Shown here: one piece after another, positions 6,005-9,262 of the stretch
How the letters are laid out: each line of letters opens with the position of its first letter
Position numbering within the stretch: position 1 is the first letter of the stretch
The notes under the pieces: model-generated
Told to the model about the DNA's origin: nothing
Databases searched by the model: none
Seen by the model: only the letters and a program-made list of their open reading frames with translations
Origin: an uncultured Collinsella sp.
Lineage (GTDB): Bacteria; Actinomycetota; Coriobacteriia; Coriobacteriales; Coriobacteriaceae
DNA length: 9,262 nt
NCBI GenBank assembly: GCA_902493835.1
Contig: CABURG010000059.1
Span: 1 to 9,262, forward strand
Reading direction: 5' to 3'
Position numbers and translations under genes: made by a program

Positions 6005-6967
6005 TCACGATTTTCTCAAGATGTTCGTAATCCAGAGCAAAAGCGCGGTCTCCGAATCAGCCGAACCCTTCAGTGCGAGCTCCACATCGACCGCGCCCTC
6101 GAGCGCAGCAACGAGCTCGGTCATCGAAAAACGACGAGCCCAGGTCAGGTGATTCTTGACCTGCCAGGCCTGAAGCTTGAGTGTCGCGGCGAGCTCACGC
6201 CCCTGCCCACGCGCATCGAGCGCCTTGGCAACGATAAGCTCGCGAATACGCCCGCACAGCAATGTGTAAGTCCACACGTAGCTCTTGGCGGGCAGTAGAT
6301 TGAAGAGCTCAAGCGAGCGGCGCATGTCACGGGCCGAGACCGCATTGAGAAAGTCCCAGGGCTGGACTTCGGCCGTGCGCACGATCCAGCGCTCCACATC
6401 GGCAAGCTCAATTTGCGGCCCCTCGACCATCTGGGCAAGCTTGGCCAAGTCGTTATCGAGCATGCGGGTGTTCTCACCCGAGCGCGAAACGAGCTCCTCG
6501 GCGGCCGCCGTCGAGATGGACTTTCCGTGCTGCGTCGCCATCTGCTGCACGCGGCGCGGGAGCTCCCAACGCTTAGTTCCCGAACAATCGATCACGGCCT
6601 TCTTGTCAATATTGGCGATCGCCTTGTACAGGCGCGTGTTCTTGGCAAGCGAATCGGCGATTATGAGGCAAACCGTCGTGGGACTGGGACTCGCCAGATA
6701 CTCGACAAGCGGCTCAGAGATCGCTTTGGCGAGTTTTGAGCAGCCGTCAAGGATTACCAGGCGAAACTCGCTGCCCATAGGAAAGGTGTTGAGCGATCCG
6801 ATAATCGACTCGATATCGGGGTCTTTGGTCATATCGCGCTCGTCGAGGTTGAACTCGACCATGCCCGTCTTTTCCAGACGCGCCTTCATACGCGAGACGG
6901 CGTGGTCGCGTTTGACTCCGTCGGTACCGACGATCAGATATGCCGGCAACAGACCGGTTTCGGACAT
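6005..6967 (-). CDS. holA: DNA polymerase III delta subunit (clamp loader)
   Basis: HolA is the delta subunit of the clamp loader, the ring-opening 'wrench' that loads the sliding clamp at replication primers. The 320-residue protein opens with YLIVGTDG (10-17), matching the family's Y-L-(I/L)-x-G start, then has the TFPMGSEFRLVIL segment (61-73), the poorly conserved AAA+-like region without a P-loop, the ENTRMLDNDLAKLAQ stretch (165-179) and a helical C-terminal domain ending in the VDVELALKG (293-301) and LLLWITNILR (309-318) segments seen in delta. The length is normal. The ATG at 6965-6967 is preceded by a purine-rich GGGAGGGG site; in-frame upstream starts at 7009 and 7030 lie at or above the promoter -10. 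The gene follows comEC by 78 bases, the usual partnership in Gram-positive genomes. Confidence 0.93.
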   Translation of the reverse strand: MSETGLLPAYLIVGTDGVKRDHAVSRMKARLEKTGMVEFNLDERDMTKDPDIESIIGSLNTFPMGSEFRLVILDGCSKLAKAISEPLVEYLASPSPTTVCLIIADSLAKNTRLYKAIANIDKKAVIDCSGTKRWELPRRVQQMATQHGKSISTAAAEELVSRSGENTRMLDNDLAKLAQMVEGPQIELADVERWIVRTAEVQPWDFLNAVSARDMRRSLELFNLLPAKSYVWTYTLLCGRIRELIVAKALDARGQGRELAATLKLQAWQVKNHLTWARRFSMTELVAALEGAVDVELALKGSADSETALLLWITNILRKS

Positions 6968-7007
6968 CGCGCTCCCCTCCCGCAGGCTCTCGTGTTCGTA
7001 CCGTGCC

Positions 7008-7037
7008 ATTCTAGCCCAGGGGCTCACCACACGCCAA
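7008..7037 (-). promoter_or_regulatory. Candidate holA promoter
   Basis: In the comEC-holA gap the minus strand shows TTGGCG (7032-7037), an 18-base spacer and TAGAAT (7008-7013). Initiation would lie near 7001 and give a leader of about 34 bases carrying the GGGAGGGG ribosome site. Both hexamers sit between the comEC stop and holA start, so holA can probably be expressed without comEC. No comEC terminator with a T-run is visible. Confidence 0.55.
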
Positions 7038-7045
7038 CGACGTCG

Positions 7046-9262
7046 TCACGGTCTCTGGCATCGCATCGCAAAGCCATTCGCAGTCGGCGTGACTGTAATG
7101 TCGCCGTGTTCGATGGTGCACGCGAACACGCCGCCCGCTTCCTTCACGGCATCGATGCAGGCATCGGACGGATGGCCGTAGCGGTTGCCCTCGCCCGCGC
7201 TCGCGAGGGAAAGCTCGGGCTTCAGGACGTCCAGCAACTCACCATCGGCTGAAACCTTGGAGCCGTGATGCCCAAGTTTAAGGACATCGATATCCCCCAC
7301 CTCCTGCACGAATTCTCGTTCTTGGTCGAGCTCGGCATCACCGGTGAGAAGTACGCGCAGGCTCTTGCCTTCCTGAGCATAGGAGAGCAGCAAGACAAGC
7401 GAGTCCTCATTGCCCTCGCCATCTACCGTGTCAAACGGCCACATCACGCGAGCCCGAAATGCGCCGATATCGACCGCGTCTCCACGAGCCACCTGCCGAT
7501 ACATTACGCCGGGGCGATTCAGGACCTCAGCAGGCGCACCGTCCAGCGCATCGGCTGCAACCGCAATGGTACCAACCGAAAACTGATCGAGCACGTCGGG
7601 AAGGCCGCCCCAATGGTCTTCATCCCAATGCGTCACGAAGACGACGTCGATATGGTGGACGTTATTGCGAACCAACGCCGACACCACGCGCTCATCGAGC
7701 CCACAGTCGACGAGCGCCACGGCGCTACCCTGACGAACCAGAATCGCATCGGCCTGGCCAACATCGAGGACCGTCACCGAAGGCGGCGCGCATCGATCCC
7801 AATAGACATACGGAACACCCGCTGCAAGCATCAAACACAGCAGCCCCACTGCCATGGTCCGCGTGCGGGGGCGTGGCCACCAGACCAAGAGGACCGCCAG
7901 CACAAACGGCACCACGTATACCAAGGGCGTATCGGGCGGCACGCTTACGGATGCACCCGGAACGGCCGCAAAGAGCTGCTCAAAGAACAGGGCGCAGCGA
8001 GCGACAATCATGGGTACCACGAGCGCCCCGTGACGCAAAAGCGGAACAAGCGAGCAGGGTGCCAGCACAACCGACGATGCGAGCAGCACGCTTATCACTG
8101 GACCGATCACGGCATTTGCAAGCGGGGCAATGAGCGAAAACGTCCCAAATGCGGGAATGGTTACGGGAAGTGTCGCGAGTTGTGAGCACAACGTGACAGA
8201 CAAAACGCTGGCGACGCCCGATGGCACACCCAGCTCGCCCAAGGCGTAGGTAGCGTAGGGGCAAAAACAAAGGATGGCAAAAACACTGGCGCACGAAAGC
8301 TGAAAACCCATTTCGAACAATACCGTCGGCCGCAGCAGCACAAAGACCGCCATGGTGACAAACAGAGCCGAGAGGCCATGACGACGACGTCCGGCGCCGT
8401 TGGCGATAAGCGTCGCCGCCACCATGCAGCACGCGCGCACGGCCGAGGGCGAGGCGCCCGTAAAGACGGCATAGGCAATAAGAGCCAGCATCAACAGTCC
8501 CCGCTGCAGCCCACGAGAGAGGCGTGTCTTTTGCAGGGCGCTCTCAATCACAAACCCCACGATGGCAAGATGGCTGCCCGAGACGGCGATGAGATGTGCG
8601 GTGCCCGTTACCGAAAACCAATCGCCCGCCGGCTGGGCGCGCAACTCGGACGAGCGTCCACAGACAACGCCGGCAATGAGCGAGCGCGCTGGATCGGTCT
8701 CGGGCGCGATAACGGCAAGGAGCTCGTTCCGAAGCCAAGTCAACGGCCCCGGAGAACCCTCGTCGACCGATACCAACCGGACGACTTTAACCTTTCGAAG
8801 CTCGCCCCGAAGCACGCGTGAGCGCCCATACGCATCGTTCTCAAAGCGTGATATTCGACCGATACCACGTACATGCGAACCGACGCCGAGCTCGCGATCG
8901 CACGACAGCCGTACCTGACCCAAGCGCTTTTCGCCTGCATACGCATCGCAGGTGTAGGAATACACACCGTCATTGATGGACGGATCGCCCTGTACATAAA
9001 ATTCGAGACTGCTCGCAGCCCGATTATTCAGCGCCCTCGAAGCACGCAGCGCTCCCATTGTCCAACCCGAGGACGCGACCGCTCCCGCCATGAGGCCGAG
9101 GGCAACGGCATACAGCCATCGCTTCCACCGCACAAGACGCATACAGGACCGTGCCAATACGATGCAAGCCGCAGCCGCAACGGGAATGGCCATAAGCAAT
9201 GTGACGGGCGCCGCCCGCTCTCCCAGCAGCACATCGGCTGTCACGCTAAGTACCAAGCCACA
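7046..9262 (-). CDS. comEC: ComEC/Rec2 family DNA internalisation protein, 5' end beyond the window
   Basis: ComEC forms the membrane channel that carries single-stranded transforming DNA into the cytoplasm. The visible 738 residues remain open to the window edge; a TTG at 9254-9256 could start a protein, but the frame continues upstream and the first membrane helix looks incomplete, so I call it partial. Two N-terminal membrane segments (about 18-37 and 48-66) precede an OB-like DUF4131 region (about 85-165). The Competence-type membrane domain follows, with the typical VTGTAHLIAVSGSHLAIVG (218-236) and helices to about 485. The C-terminal metallo-beta-lactamase-like domain has LDVGQADAILV (499-509), HWDEDH (545-550), TGDAE (640-644), GHHGS (664-668) and NRYGHPSD (693-700), so its metal site looks intact and it may act as a nuclease on the incoming strand. 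Whether the host is naturally competent is not shown by this gene alone. Confidence 0.93.
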   Translation of the reverse strand, partial: CGLVLSVTADVLLGERAAPVTLLMAIPVAAAACIVLARSCMRLVRWKRWLYAVALGLMAGAVASSGWTMGALRASRALNNRAASSLEFYVQGDPSINDGVYSYTCDAYAGEKRLGQVRLSCDRELGVGSHVRGIGRISRFENDAYGRSRVLRGELRKVKVVRLVSVDEGSPGPLTWLRNELLAVIAPETDPARSLIAGVVCGRSSELRAQPAGDWFSVTGTAHLIAVSGSHLAIVGFVIESALQKTRLSRGLQRGLLMLALIAYAVFTGASPSAVRACCMVAATLIANGAGRRRHGLSALFVTMAVFVLLRPTVLFEMGFQLSCASVFAILCFCPYATYALGELGVPSGVASVLSVTLCSQLATLPVTIPAFGTFSLIAPLANAVIGPVISVLLASSVVLAPCSLVPLLRHGALVVPMIVARCALFFEQLFAAVPGASVSVPPDTPLVYVVPFVLAVLLVWWPRPRTRTMAVGLLCLMLAAGVPYVYWDRCAPPSVTVLDVGQADAILVRQGSAVALVDCGLDERVVSALVRNNVHHIDVVFVTHWDEDHWGGLPDVLDQFSVGTIAVAADALDGAPAEVLNRPGVMYRQVARGDAVDIGAFRARVMWPFDTVDGEGNEDSLVLLLSYAQEGKSLRVLLTGDAELDQEREFVQEVGDIDVLKLGHHGSKVSADGELLDVLKPELSLASAGEGNRYGHPSDACIDAVKEAGGVFACTIEHGDITVTPTANGFAMRCQRP

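Noticed and set aside
6968..7030. N-terminal extension of holA to upstream starts at 7009 or 7030
   Set aside because: The extra residues do not look like HolA, the extension overlaps the likely -10 box, and the ATG at 6967 has the better ribosome site.
7541..7641. Possible loss of the ComEC metal site because the motif reads HWDEDH rather than HxHxDH
   Set aside because: Asp in the middle position is a familiar variant of this superfamily, and the other metal-site motifs (GDAE, GHHGS, GHPSD) are intact.
7265..8185. Plus-strand open frame of 306 codons opposite comEC
   Set aside because: Very rich in His and Arg, lacks any domain and is fully antisense to conserved ComEC sequence.

Overview
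The window reads as chromosomal DNA from a GC-rich Gram-positive bacterium. Protein features and gene order fit an actinobacterium of the Coriobacteriia, with Collinsella or a close relative as my best guess. That placement comes from protein character and gene order only, not from a database match. All eight genes lie on the minus strand, so transcription runs from high to low coordinates. Every gap between genes is shorter than about 135 bases. I see no rRNA, tRNA, insertion sequence, phage gene or CRISPR array.

In transcription order the layout is: comEC (DNA uptake channel, cut at its 5' end by the window edge), holA (DNA polymerase III delta), rpsT (ribosomal protein S20, ending in a strong intrinsic terminator), lepA (EF4 GTPase), dusB (tRNA-dihydrouridine synthase), hemW (radical-SAM heme chaperone), a zinc-finger J-domain protein with a membrane-spanning C-terminus, and the first 56 codons of a second J-domain protein cut by the window start. 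This follows the familiar Gram-positive order comEC-holA-rpsT-lepA-hemW-(hrcA-grpE-dnaK)-dnaJ, with two departures. dusB sits between lepA and hemW, and hrcA, grpE and dnaK are absent between hemW and the J-protein genes.

Transcription looks divided into several units. holA has its own plausible promoter behind comEC. rpsT has an extended -10 promoter, a structured leader of about 70 bases with a duplicated Shine-Dalgarno sequence, and its own terminator. lepA appears to restart right after that terminator from a -10 box placed seven bases before the ATG, which suggests a leaderless mRNA. lepA, dusB and hemW are packed with gaps of 4 and 2 bases and probably form one operon. The J-protein genes have separate candidate promoters.

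The most interesting item is the J-protein at 252-1355. It has a complete J domain, a Gly/Phe linker and all four zinc-binding CxxCxGxG motifs, but the second substrate-binding domain and dimerisation region of DnaJ are replaced by two or three predicted membrane helices. It is followed by a second J-protein gene. The remaining genes are housekeeping genes that look intact.
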